This document shows positions 8,699 through 17,077 of a DNA stretch of 34,278 nucleotides, one piece after another. This DNA comes from Gammaproteobacteria bacterium. Lineage in GTDB: Bacteria > Pseudomonadota > Gammaproteobacteria > GCA-001735895. Every line of letters begins with the position of its first letter. Positions within the stretch are counted from its first letter, which is position 1. The notes under the pieces are model-generated. The model was not told where the DNA came from, made no database searches, and saw only the letters and a program-made list of their open reading frames with translations. A program made the translations under genes and the position numbers. The DNA lies in contig CP070646.1 of assembly GCA_020354435.1 (NCBI GenBank), positions 1,770,292 through 1,804,569 of the forward strand, given 5' to 3'.

Positions 8699-9127
8699 AT
8701 GCTGGACCAACTTACTGAATTTGCGGGCAATCACCCCTATCTGGTGATTGCGTTCGTGGTTTTGCTGGCGCTGACTTTTTTCAATGAAATGAAAATCGCC
8801 ACGCAGCGCTTTGCCAGCCTGACGCCGTCTGCTGCGGTGCAGATCATGAACAACGAGGATGTCGTTCTGCTCGATGTGCGCGAACCGTCGGAAACGGTCG
8901 GTGGCAAGATCGCCAAGGCGATCCAGATCCCCGTTGGCGCGGTGGCAAAGCGCATCAGCGAACTGGAGAAACACAAGAACAAGACCATGCTGGTTTACTG
9001 CAAGACCGGCGCGCGTTCGGGGTTGGCCTGCAAGGAATTGAGCAAACAGGGTTTTGATAAAGTCTACAGCCTGAAAGGCGGCATAACGGCCTGGCAGGAA
9101 GCACACTTACCCATCAGTAAAAAATAA
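8699..9127 (+). CDS. yibN: Membrane-anchored rhodanese (YibN type)
   Basis: This 142-residue protein has one N-terminal transmembrane segment (about 13-31, YLVIAFVVLLALTFF) and a single rhodanese domain (about 40-135). The active-site loop CKTGARS begins with the catalytic Cys101, which would carry persulfide sulfur; the conserved Arg lies within the loop. LLDVREPSE and KGGITAWQ are typical. It sits at the inner membrane with the domain probably cytoplasmic. The order rhodanese-secB-gpsA is conserved in Gammaproteobacteria, but the glutaredoxin gene grxC found between them in Escherichia coli is absent; only 4 bases separate this gene from secB. Confidence 0.93.
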   Translation: MLDQLTEFAGNHPYLVIAFVVLLALTFFNEMKIATQRFASLTPSAAVQIMNNEDVVLLDVREPSETVGGKIAKAIQIPVGAVAKRISELEKHKNKTMLVYCKTGARSGLACKELSKQGFDKVYSLKGGITAWQEAHLPISKK

Positions 9128-9131
9128 TGTC

Positions 9132-9602
9132 ATGAGCGAAAAACAGGAAAACAACAAGCAATTTGCAATTCAGAAGCTGTATGTCAAAGATGCTTCTTTC
9201 GAATCTCCGGCGTCACCCGGCTCGTTCAGTTTCAGCAAATGGGATCCGAAAATCGACCTGAATCTGAGCAATACACAGAAACATGTCGATGGCGATATCT
9301 ACGAGGCCGTGCTGTGCGTGACCGTAACCGTAAACCATAATGAAACTACCGTCTTCCTGGTCGAGGTTCACCAGGCTGCGCTGGTAACCTTGTCAGGCTT
9401 CGACGAAGACGAGAAAAAGTACCTGCTGGGGAGCCAGTGTATGACCATTTTGTTCCCTTACGCCCGTGAAGTGATATCCGATTTGTCGACCCGGGGCGGT
9501 TTCCCGCCGGTCATATTGTCGCCGGTTAACTTCGATGCCCTTTACCACCAGCATATACAACAAAAGCAGGCCGATAAGGAAGAGGCCGAGGTTGCTCACT
9601 AG
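9132..9602 (+). CDS. secB: Protein-export chaperone SecB
   Basis: At 156 residues this matches the usual length of SecB. Characteristic segments are FAIQKLYVKDASFESP near the N-terminus, LYVKD, YEAVLCVTVTV, FLVEVHQAAL, LLGSQCMTILFPYAREVISDL and GGFPPVILSPVNFDALY. SecB tetramers bind unfolded precursor proteins in the cytoplasm and hand them to SecA. It is 4 bases after the rhodanese gene and 11 before gpsA, so the three are probably co-transcribed. No clear ribosome-binding site precedes the start, which suggests translational coupling. Confidence 0.98.
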   Translation: MSEKQENNKQFAIQKLYVKDASFESPASPGSFSFSKWDPKIDLNLSNTQKHVDGDIYEAVLCVTVTVNHNETTVFLVEVHQAALVTLSGFDEDEKKYLLGSQCMTILFPYAREVISDLSTRGGFPPVILSPVNFDALYHQHIQQKQADKEEAEVAH

Positions 9603-9613
9603 GGACAAAAATT

Positions 9614-10606
9614 ATGGCTGAAACGATCGCGGTACTCGGGGCGGGATCCTGGGGCACCGCGCTCGCGATACAGCTCGCGCGTAACGGCTTACGGGTCAGG
9701 CTCTGGGGACATGAGCCCGACCACATCGAACGCCTGCAGGCGCTGCGCGAGAATACCGATTTTCTGCCCGGTTTTACCCTGGCCGATAATATCGAACCCG
9801 AGGCCGACCTGGGGCTTGTCGTCAGCGACGCGCCGTATCTGCTGATCGCAATTCCGAGCAAGGGCTTTCGAACTCTGCTGCAAAAGCTCAAACCCCTGAT
9901 CGATGATCGGCGGCTGTTGTTCTGGGCCAGCAAGGGTTTCGAGATTGAAACCGGAAAATTGCTGCATGAGGTTCTGGTCGAGGAACTGACGCTACGGCAT
10001 TATGGCGTGATTTCGGGACCAACCTTCGCTGTCGAAGTGGCGCGCAATCTGCCCGCGGCCATCGCCTGCGCCGGTAATGACCCGCAGTCGAGCGAAACCT
10101 TCGCCGCGCTGCTGCGGGGCGAGCATTTTCGCGCCTATACCAGCGATGACATCATCGGCGTCGAACTTGGCGGCGCGCTTAAGAATGTACTGGCGATTGC
10201 GGTTGGTGCCTCCGATGGTCTGGGCTTCGGCGCCAATACCCGCGCCGCGCTGATGACTCGGGGGCTTTCGGAAATCATGCAGCTCGGTACCCGCCTGGGT
10301 GCCCGCCGCGAGACCCTCATGGGCCTCGCCGGGCTCGGTGACATTATCCTGACCTGCACCGATGACCAAAGCCGTAACCGACGCTTCGGGCTTGCCATCG
10401 GCCAGGGCAAGAGCGTGTCCCGGGCAGAGATCGAAGTCGGGCAGACCGTCGAAGGTCTGCGCGCGGCCAGGGCTATCTACAACAAGTCCAGGGAACTGGG
10501 ACTCGAACTGCCGATCATCGACGAGGTGTATCGCGTATTGTACGAAGGCAAGAACCCGCACGACGCGGTACGCGATCTCGAAAAGCGGCCGCAGGGACAG
10601 GAATAG
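9614..10606 (+). CDS. gpsA: Glycerol-3-phosphate dehydrogenase [NAD(P)+]
   Basis: This 330-residue enzyme reduces dihydroxyacetone phosphate to sn-glycerol-3-phosphate, the backbone for phospholipids, in the cytoplasm. The N-terminal Rossmann motif is GAGSWGTALA (about 7-16). WASKGFE, SGPTFAVEVA and the catalytic-lysine region ELGGALKNVLAIA (near 190) are present, as is GLAGLGDIILTCT. An AGGGA ribosome-binding site lies about 7 bases before the ATG. Gene order secB-gpsA-(trmL) is conserved. It converges with trmL with only 3 bases between the stop codons. Confidence 0.98.
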   Translation: MAETIAVLGAGSWGTALAIQLARNGLRVRLWGHEPDHIERLQALRENTDFLPGFTLADNIEPEADLGLVVSDAPYLLIAIPSKGFRTLLQKLKPLIDDRRLLFWASKGFEIETGKLLHEVLVEELTLRHYGVISGPTFAVEVARNLPAAIACAGNDPQSSETFAALLRGEHFRAYTSDDIIGVELGGALKNVLAIAVGASDGLGFGANTRAALMTRGLSEIMQLGTRLGARRETLMGLAGLGDIILTCTDDQSRNRRFGLAIGQGKSVSRAEIEVGQTVEGLRAARAIYNKSRELGLELPIIDEVYRVLYEGKNPHDAVRDLEKRPQGQE

Positions 10607-10609
10607 TCT

Positions 10610-11074
10610 TCAGTCTTTAGAGCCGAATCCCTGTTGCCGCCAGGCTTCGTAGACGGCTATTGAAACCGTATTCGACAGATTCAGACTGCGCGAATTTGCC
10701 ATCATCGGAATGCGCAGTTTATTGTCACCGTCCAGTGAATTCAGGATTTCGTCGGGCAGTCCGCGGCTCTCGGGACCAAACAGCAGGGCATCGCCGGGTG
10801 CGAACGCCACGTTGCTGTAGATTCTTTCCGCCTTCGTCGTAAACGCATATAAACGCCTGAATTTACACTCCTTTTTGAACTTGGTAAAGCTGCCATAGCG
10901 GCTCGTGTCAGCCCATTCACGATAGTCGAGACCGGCTCTGCGCAGCTGTTTGTCGTCCAGTTCGAAGCCCAGCGGTTCGATCAGGTGCAGCCTGCAGCCG
11001 GTGTTTGCCGCAAGGCGCATGATATTTCCCGTGTTCGGCGGGATTTCCGGCTGGAAAAGGACAATGTGCAGCAT
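10610..11074 (-). CDS. trmL: tRNA (cytidine/uridine-34-2'-O)-methyltransferase TrmL
   Basis: This 154-residue protein is the minimal SPOUT methyltransferase. It starts [26 protein letters not shown], and carries the trefoil-knot S-adenosylmethionine motifs [15 protein letters not shown] and the C-terminal [25 protein letters not shown]. It methylates the 2'-OH of the wobble nucleotide in tRNA-Leu isoacceptors in the cytoplasm. It converges with gpsA. A perfect 9-bp inverted repeat lies 16-36 bases upstream of its start. Confidence 0.97.
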   Translation of the reverse strand: MLHIVLFQPEIPPNTGNIMRLAANTGCRLHLIEPLGFELDDKQLRRAGLDYREWADTSRYGSFTKFKKECKFRRLYAFTTKAERIYSNVAFAPGDALLFGPESRGLPDEILNSLDGDNKLRIPMMANSRSLNLSNTVSIAVYEAWRQQGFGSKD

Positions 11075-11089
11075 ATTGAAATTAATTTC

Positions 11090-11110
11090 GGTTATTTCCT
11101 TGAAATAACC
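11090..11110. repeat. 21-bp inverted repeat upstream of trmL
   Basis: GGTTATTTC and GAAATAACC form a perfect 9-bp inverted repeat with a 3-base centre (CTT), 16 bases before the trmL start codon. It is followed by neither a T run nor a coding region on the trmL side. It could be an operator or a 5'-leader hairpin for trmL. The rest of 11075-11305 is AT-rich and I see no gene in it. Confidence 0.5.
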
Positions 11111-11305
11111 CAGCTATGGTTCATTTTCCAATAATCACAATAAGTTATAGCGATTTTATTAAGGAATATCTAGGCAAATATCGTACTCAATGAACGATAG
11201 ACCTTTGGCGATGCCAGGCGGAAGGTTTTTGCATGCAGGCAACTCGGCGTTTTAATCGAACTGACCTGCAACTTGCATATAACCTGCTATGTATTAGGTA
11301 GTTAA

Positions 11306-11932
11306 ATGCAAAACTTAACTGAAACTCTCGGGGTGAAAAAAGTGGGTCTGTTTTCGGCAGCGCAAAAAGATTCTCGGGTCGGGGTTGATTTCCTGCCTGA
11401 TGGTGTCGCTGTTGTCCAGGTCGGTATCGGCAAGAAACACCAGATCGACCTGTACCAGGCCGCTTCCGTGAAGAGCCGCTGTGGATATCGGCGGCGCAGG
11501 TTACCGGCGTGCAGCAGGAAAAAGAAACCAGGCTGGCGCCTGATTGAAGAACTGGCCGCGGTCGAGGAGCAGCTGCGCGTCACCACCATCGGACTGATTG
11601 ATACGGAAAAGATGTTTCAGTTGATGAATGAGCTGATTTATCGCGAAGCGAAGTTGAAACTGATTAGTCTCAAACGGCGTGAAGTCAGGTCCGCATTCCC
11701 CCCGGCTTATCCCGAGCAGCCAGAAGAGAATGCGGGTATTTACCGGCACGTGCTGGAGTTGAAGTTCGCTGGCAAAAACCTCGATATCCTGAAGTACATG
11801 CAGTCGATGGAGGCGCTTGACTGGAAGCTGCTGTGAGACGAAATCGAAATCGTCAGTGAAGAACATCCGCGAGTGGTCGTAAAGGTGGTTATGTCAACCC
11901 TGTCCACGCGCAAAGAATGGCTGGGCATCTGA
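11306..11932 (+). pseudogene. Fused, decayed remains of mshI and mshJ
   Basis: An open frame of 176 codons joins two unrelated pieces. Residues about 10-50 (VGLFSAA, RVGVDFLPDGVAVVQV) look like the start of an MshI/PilM-type protein. From about residue 72 on (LIEELAAVEEQL, MFQLMNELIYREAKLKLISL, YRHVLELKF, MEALDWKLL) it looks like the C-terminal two-thirds of MshJ, a PilO-type protein. The joint is low-complexity and basic, and a shifted frame there (VTGVQQEKETRL) restores coiled-coil sequence, so a deletion plus a frameshift is likely. After MEALDWKLL a TGA at 11834-11836 stands where a tryptophan (TGG) is expected. In-frame homology-like sequence continues (DEIEIVSEEHPRVVV, RKEWLGI) to the natural stop at 11930. 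The intact functional equivalents lie at 22424-24608. Confidence 0.7.
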
Positions 11933-12079
11933 ATGCGCGAAATCATTACAACCTACCTGCTGGTCGTGGTCTTATTATCGATTGGATTTATAGGCTTCGG
12001 TGCCATCGCCTCGGCAGAGGAGTTGCGCGACCCGATGCAGCGCCGTATCCAGGCGACCGTATCGATCGATCCACCCTGA
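11933..12079 (+). pseudogene. Decayed mshK remnant
   Basis: An ATG overlapping the mshJ-remnant stop (TGAATG) opens a 48-codon frame with a signal peptide (TYLLVVVLLSIGFIGFGAIASA) and then ELRDPMQ, where MshK proteins have the conserved DPTRPP-like start of the mature chain. The frame then ends early. A shifted frame (DAAPYPGDRID) runs on for about 30 codons, as a frameshift would leave. From 12080 to about 12280 no coding sequence can be defended. MshK-type proteins are periplasmic partners of the secretin. Confidence 0.55.
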
Positions 12080-12284
12080 TGGGCAATTCGGTCAACGCGA
12101 TACCTGCTTAAAATTCGATTCGAGCGATGGTCTGTCGTTTTGCGCGATTACCAAATATGAGCAAAAGCTTGATGGGCTTAACAGAGATGTCTATATATAG
12201 TCGATAAACTCTTTTCGATCGAACGCGGTAAAATCCATTTCTCTATATAATTCAGATAGTTTCAAATCAAAATTAAAGCATTAT

Positions 12285-12313
12285 TTGAGTTGTTGAAAAA
12301 CAGACACTATACT
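12285..12313 (+). promoter_or_regulatory. Candidate sigma-70 promoter of the filament operon
   Basis: TTGAGT (12285-12290) and TATACT (12308-12313) are separated by exactly 17 bases in an AT-rich stretch, 28 bases before the ATG of the sigma-54 activator gene. Transcription would start near 12320. Because the genes downstream to 27878 are nearly gapless, this promoter could serve the whole 15.5-kb unit, though internal promoters cannot be excluded. Confidence 0.5.
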
Positions 12314-12341
12314 GAATAGACAAACGGCTGGGTTATACGGA

Positions 12342-13736
12342 ATGTCACTGAATAGTGAAAAAAAACCGACACTGTTGTTGGTCGATGATGACGCCATTAT
12401 CGCCGATAGTCTCGAGTATGTGCTCAGCGAAGAATACGACGTAGAGCGCGCCTCGGATCGACCCTCGAGTTTCAAACTGATCGATAGTATGACCCATTCG
12501 CCGACCTTGGCGCTGGTCGATCTCGGCCTGCCGCCGAACACGCACCGCCCCGACGAGGGACTTGCGGTCATACGCAAGATTTCACAAATGCATCCTTCCA
12601 CTCGCGTGCTGGTGCTTTCGGGTCAGGACAACAAGAAACATGTGTTCCAGGCCAAGGAAGACGGTGCAGTCGATTTTATCTCCAAACCCTGTGATATCGC
12701 CGAGATCAAGGTGCGGCTGAAAAAACAGATCATTGCCGGCGGCGGCGACGCCAGCCAGCAGGGCGATATCGAGGGCATCATCGGTTCCAGCGAGGCAATC
12801 GAATTGTTGCGCCAGCAAATTCGCCAGATCGCCGATTCCCCTTACCCGGTTCTGATCGAGGGCGAATCCGGCAGCGGCAAGGAAGTCACCGCGCGTAATC
12901 TTCATCGATGCAGTTCTCGCAAGCTGGAACCCTTCCTGACGCTGAATTGTGCCGCTTTTAACGGCGAACTGCTCGAATCGCAGCTGTTTGGTCATATCAA
13001 GGGCTCGTTTACCGGCGCAACCGAGACAAAAAAAGGATTTTTCGAAGAGGCCGGCGACGGCAGCTTGCTGCTCGACGAGGTTGCCGACCTGCCGCTCGAT
13101 TTACAGGCCAAGCTGTTGCGCGTACTCGAAGACGGTGAGTATTACCGACTCGGCGAAACCCAGCCGCGGCATTCCTCTGCGCGCGTGCTGGCGGCAACCA
13201 ACAAGGACATATTTGCTGCGATCAAGAGCGGGCAATTCCGCGAGGATTTGTATCATCGCCTGAGCGTGCTGACCGTGCGTGTGCCGTCGCTCCGGGAGCG
13301 CAACGGCGACACCCACGAATTGCTGCTTTATTACATGCAGCAGGTGGCCGAACAGCTGGCCACCTTTCAGCTCGATGACGAGGCGCTAAAGCTCTGGAAT
13401 TCCTATACATTTCCGGGAAATGTGCGAGAATTACGCAACATAATAATTAGACTTTCAGCGAAGTATCCGGGGCAGACGATCAAACCCGAAGTGCTGAAGA
13501 GAGAAATGTCAGGATTACAACGACATAACGGCGCGGCTGGTGGCGAAGACTGGCTCAACGAGGCATTACACGATGCCGGTTTCGAGCTGGATCGATTGTT
13601 GAAACTGGTCGAAAAGCAGGCCATCGATCTGGCGCTGAGCGAAAATCATGGCAACGTCAGCAAGGCGGCTGAAATGCTCGGCATCAATCGCACTACCTTG
13701 TATGGCCGCATGGACCGGCTCGAGGACAGGGAGTAA
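12342..13736 (+). CDS. Sigma-54-dependent response regulator, PrsR-like
   Basis: The protein has 464 residues and three domains. The receiver (about 8-125) has acidic VDDD, phospho-acceptor Asp60 in LVDLGLPP and Lys in FISKP. The AAA+ sigma-54 activation domain (about 145-375) has Walker A GESGSGKE, the sigma-54 contact loop GSFTGA (about 221-226, Ser replacing the usual Ala), Walker B LLLDEVADL and the R-finger region. The Fis-type helix-turn-helix is at the C-terminus (NHGNVSKAAEMLGINRTTLYGRM). The receiver's LGLPP with a following DEGL resembles PrsR, the regulator of exopolysaccharide/PEP-CTERM loci. No exosortase is seen here. It opens the filament operon and is 3 bases before the next gene. 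The kinase at 27947-29626 is its most likely partner, and the pilin promoter at 31207 a likely target. Confidence 0.9.
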   Translation: MSLNSEKKPTLLLVDDDAIIADSLEYVLSEEYDVERASDRPSSFKLIDSMTHSPTLALVDLGLPPNTHRPDEGLAVIRKISQMHPSTRVLVLSGQDNKKHVFQAKEDGAVDFISKPCDIAEIKVRLKKQIIAGGGDASQQGDIEGIIGSSEAIELLRQQIRQIADSPYPVLIEGESGSGKEVTARNLHRCSSRKLEPFLTLNCAAFNGELLESQLFGHIKGSFTGATETKKGFFEEAGDGSLLLDEVADLPLDLQAKLLRVLEDGEYYRLGETQPRHSSARVLAATNKDIFAAIKSGQFREDLYHRLSVLTVRVPSLRERNGDTHELLLYYMQQVAEQLATFQLDDEALKLWNSYTFPGNVRELRNIIIRLSAKYPGQTIKPEVLKREMSGLQRHNGAAGGEDWLNEALHDAGFELDRLLKLVEKQAIDLALSENHGNVSKAAEMLGINRTTLYGRMDRLEDRE

Positions 13737-13739
13737 GTC

Positions 13740-15449
13740 ATGTACGAAGAGTATTTCGGCCTCGACCGCCCGCCTTTCAAGATAACGCCCGATACCAGCC
13801 TGTTCTACGAAGGCGGCAAGCGCGGTGACATTCTTGCTGCGCTGGTTTATGCGATTCACCGTGGCGAAGGCATCATCAAGGTCGTCGGCGAAGTCGGCTC
13901 CGGCAAGACCATGCTGTGCCGCATGCTGCAGTTGAAACTGCCGGATACGGTCGAAATCGTATATATCGCCAATCCCAGCGTGTCGCCGGAAGACATCCTC
14001 TTCGTGATAGCGCACGAGTTGTCCCTGTCGGTGTCCAGGGATGCCTCCAAGCACGAGGTTATGCACCAGTTGCACGACTACCTGTTGCAGCGCCATATGG
14101 AAAACAAGCAGGTCGTGTTGTTTATCGAGGAAGCCCAGGGCATGCCGATCGATACGCTCGAGGAAATACGTCTGCTGTCGAACCTCGAGACTGACCAGCA
14201 CAAGCTGCTGCAGATTATCCTGTTCGGCCAGCCCGAGCTGGACCAAAATCTGTCGCAGCAGTCGATTCGCCAGTTGCGCGAGCGCATTACGCACAATTTC
14301 AATCTGGAACCCCTGACCCAGGATGAAATCCATAATTACCTGAACTTCCGCATGCGCGAAGTGGGCTATACCGGACCGGAGTTGATCAACCGCTCGGTGG
14401 CGAAAAAGGTCGAGCAACATTCGGAAGGTCTGCTGCGACGGATTAACATCATCGCCGACAAGATACTGCTGTCCGCTTTTGCCGAGGGTACGCATAACCT
14501 GAGCGCCAAACATGTCTCCGCAGCGGTTAACGACAGCACCTTCGACCAGGATACCGGGGGTAAGTCGAGGAAGCTCTGGTGGCTCGGCCTGATCGCGGTG
14601 ATAGCGCTGCTGTTCGCGTTAATGCAGGCGCGTACGCTGTGGCTGCCGCAGCAGAACGCTGATTTGGGCGAAAATGCACATAATATCTCGACAAATGACA
14701 AACCTGTCACAGATATGAAGCCAGAGGTTTCGGAAACTTCCGAACCCCTGGCTGAAAATGCGCAGGCCAGGGCTGAAGAACCGGTGCAGCTGGCAGGGTT
14801 GCAAACGCAGTCAGTAGCGCAAACAGAAAACGTCTCCGAGCCGGTTTCAGACAACGAATCCCGGACACAGGTGATGGAAACAGCGAACCCGAAGACGCAA
14901 TCCGCGAGTGACATCACTCAGCAAGCCGAGGAGCCGATGCAACAGGTCGATCAAGTCGTCGAGGAAATCGAGGCTGTCGTGCAGCAGTCCGGCGTGCAGG
15001 CGCAAGCCGAACAAGTCTCGGTGGGCGAGGACTTCGTGCTGCAAAAAGCGCTGGACCAGGCAGACTCAAGCGCGGTGCTCGAGTCGGAAACCGGCGTGGA
15101 CCTGAGTCTGAACGAAGATTACAACCAGTGGCTGAAGCGAAAGCTCAAGCATAGCCTCGACTGGTTAAGCAATGCGGACCGCGATAATGTCTCGATTCAG
15201 GTATTGATGCGCAGTAAGTCTGCGGCGCGCGAATTGGTCTATTATCTACGTAACGAATGGCCACTGGATTTATCCAAGACGTATCTTTACGAAGTGAGCA
15301 CCAAAGATCGAAGTATCTATCGGGTTTTCTATAGCGAGTTCGATACCATGTCAAAGGGCAGGGATCAGCTCCAGCGACTGCCCGAGTCGGTCAAGGTCAA
15401 TTCGCCTTACCTGCATTCGGTTCACCGAATGCAGAAAGCCTTGCTATAG
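13740..15449 (+). CDS. mshM: MshM/ExeA-type AAA ATPase with transmembrane and SPOR-like region
   Basis: The 569-residue protein starts YEEYFGLDRPPFKITPD, typical of ExeA/MshM ATPases, with Walker A GEVGSGKT (near 49) and Walker B-like VVLFIEEAQ. One transmembrane segment follows at about 278-297 (LIAVIALLFALMQARTLW). A low-complexity Glu/Gln/Ser-rich periplasmic linker leads to a C-terminal region of about 100 residues with the layout of a SPOR domain (VSIQVLMRSKSAARELVYYL, YRVFYSEFDTMSKGRDQLQRLP). ExeA-like ATPases help insert the secretin through peptidoglycan. A SPOR domain would bind denuded glycan, as in DamX, which fits. It lies between the regulator and the secretin gene, unlike the canonical mshL-mshM order. 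Confidence 0.88.
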   Translation: MYEEYFGLDRPPFKITPDTSLFYEGGKRGDILAALVYAIHRGEGIIKVVGEVGSGKTMLCRMLQLKLPDTVEIVYIANPSVSPEDILFVIAHELSLSVSRDASKHEVMHQLHDYLLQRHMENKQVVLFIEEAQGMPIDTLEEIRLLSNLETDQHKLLQIILFGQPELDQNLSQQSIRQLRERITHNFNLEPLTQDEIHNYLNFRMREVGYTGPELINRSVAKKVEQHSEGLLRRINIIADKILLSAFAEGTHNLSAKHVSAAVNDSTFDQDTGGKSRKLWWLGLIAVIALLFALMQARTLWLPQQNADLGENAHNISTNDKPVTDMKPEVSETSEPLAENAQARAEEPVQLAGLQTQSVAQTENVSEPVSDNESRTQVMETANPKTQSASDITQQAEEPMQQVDQVVEEIEAVVQQSGVQAQAEQVSVGEDFVLQKALDQADSSAVLESETGVDLSLNEDYNQWLKRKLKHSLDWLSNADRDNVSIQVLMRSKSAARELVYYLRNEWPLDLSKTYLYEVSTKDRSIYRVFYSEFDTMSKGRDQLQRLPESVKVNSPYLHSVHRMQKALL

Positions 15450-15476
15450 CGGTTAGGATTAAAACTGGAATAAACC

Positions 15477-17069
15477 ATGAAAAGAATCGTACTGTTACTC
15501 TTTTTACTCGGCCTGACGGCCTGTAAGAGCCTGACCGAGCCAGATGAGCGAATGGCTGTCACGCAAGGGCACGTCGATACGCCCGTGCCGGCGGTTGAGC
15601 AGGCCGAGCTCGATATCCCGCCCGTGGTCGAACAGGTGCCCATCATCGCCGTGCCCGAACCGACTGAGCCCATGCAGACTTTTACCGTCGTGGCGACTGA
15701 TTTACCGGCCAGCGAGCTCTTGTTTGCGCTGGCGCGAGATGCCCGGCTCAATCTGGATATCGACCCGTCGATCGATGGCCGCGTCAGTATTAATGCCATC
15801 GATCAAACCCTGCCGCAGATCCTCAAGCGCATCTCACGCCAGGTGGATTTGCGTTATTACATGGATGGTCCGAATCTGGTGGTAGAAGTAGACCGGCCTT
15901 TTACCCGTATTTACCGGGTGGACTATCTTAATATGACCAGAAGCACCACCTCGCAAGTCGGCATTGAGACGACCCTGAGCGAAGGAGACGGGGGTGATGG
16001 CGGCGCCACCGGCGATTCATCGGCCTCGATTGCGAGCGAGTCGAATAACGAGTTCTGGGTATCCCTGGAACAGAATATCGCGTCAATCGCCAATTCCGGC
16101 GCGACCAAGGGAACCGTCATCTCGAATCGTGAATCAGGCACGATATCGGTATTCACCACTTCCGCGGCACACGAAAACATTCAGCGCTTTATCGATACCG
16201 TGGTCGCCAGTGCCCGTCGCCAGGTGCTGATCGAGGCGACCGTGGTCGAAGTCAGGCTGAACGACGAATTTCAGGCCGGAGTCGACTGGGCGCGCCTCGC
16301 CGAGGGTGACGGCTGGAGCCTGTCGCAACAGGTAATAGGTGCGGCGGCGGGTTTCCCGGGGGCGCCCAGCCTGGGAGAACCTCCGATTACTTCGGCCACC
16401 TACCTCAACACCAATAGCGACCGGACGATATCCGGCGCAATCCAGGCGCTGGATACCTTCGGCGATGTGTCGGTTATGTCGAGCCCGAAGATCATGGCGC
16501 TGAACAACCAGACCTCGATATTGAAGGTTGCCGATAATATAGTCTACTTCGAGGTTGAATCGACCAGTAATACGACCGGCTCGGGCTCCGGAGCGGTCAC
16601 CACCGATATTGTCAATACGACCGCGAAAACCGTTCCGGTCGGCTTTGTCATGAACGTGACGCCGTTCATATCCGCGGAAGACGAGGTCACGCTGAATATA
16701 CGCCCGACCATCACCCGCATACTGGGTTTCAAGGAGGATCCTAATCCGGCCCTGGCTTCGGCTGGAATTCCCAATCTGATACCCGAGATACAGGTACGGG
16801 AACTGGAGTCGGTGCTCAGGGTGGCAAGCGGTAACACGGCCGTCATTGGCGGTTTGATGGAGGATTCGATCGATACCGAAAGCCGCGGTTTACCGGGGTT
16901 GCACGATGTCAGGGGAGTTGGAATGCTGTTTGGCGCCGATTCGCGGGATTCGGTAAAAACCGAACTGGTGATTTTCCTGCGACCGAGAGTCATCGATAAT
17001 GCCAGTCTCGACTCCAGTTTGCAGGACTTCAAGCAATTCCTGAGACCCGAGATATTCTCCGGGCAGTGA
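15477..17069 (+). CDS. mshL: MshL-type secretin lipoprotein
   Basis: This 530-residue protein has a lipoprotein signal with lipobox LTAC (Cys16). An N-terminal periplasmic part includes a secretin/TonB-like short domain (FTVVATDLPASELLFALARD, LPQILKRISRQ). The C-terminal secretin domain has SVMSSPKIMALNNQTSILKV, then VTLNIRPTITRIL and the terminal GLPGLHDVRGVGMLFG and ELVIFLRPRVI. It forms the outer-membrane ring through which the filament leaves. The lipid anchor would allow self-targeting or reduce dependence on a pilotin. The gap to mshM is 27 bases and to the next gene 8. Confidence 0.94.
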   Translation: MKRIVLLLFLLGLTACKSLTEPDERMAVTQGHVDTPVPAVEQAELDIPPVVEQVPIIAVPEPTEPMQTFTVVATDLPASELLFALARDARLNLDIDPSIDGRVSINAIDQTLPQILKRISRQVDLRYYMDGPNLVVEVDRPFTRIYRVDYLNMTRSTTSQVGIETTLSEGDGGDGGATGDSSASIASESNNEFWVSLEQNIASIANSGATKGTVISNRESGTISVFTTSAAHENIQRFIDTVVASARRQVLIEATVVEVRLNDEFQAGVDWARLAEGDGWSLSQQVIGAAAGFPGAPSLGEPPITSATYLNTNSDRTISGAIQALDTFGDVSVMSSPKIMALNNQTSILKVADNIVYFEVESTSNTTGSGSGAVTTDIVNTTAKTVPVGFVMNVTPFISAEDEVTLNIRPTITRILGFKEDPNPALASAGIPNLIPEIQVRELESVLRVASGNTAVIGGLMEDSIDTESRGLPGLHDVRGVGMLFGADSRDSVKTELVIFLRPRVIDNASLDSSLQDFKQFLRPEIFSGQ

Positions 17070-17077
17070 GATAGCGA

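Noticed and set aside
11834..11836. In-frame TGA read as selenocysteine
   Set aside because: The expected residue is tryptophan, no selenocysteine element is evident, and the surrounding genes are clearly damaged.
13566..14513. A 315-codon minus-strand frame
   Set aside because: Antisense to the end of the regulator gene and the AAA ATPase, where Walker motifs are clear on the plus strand.
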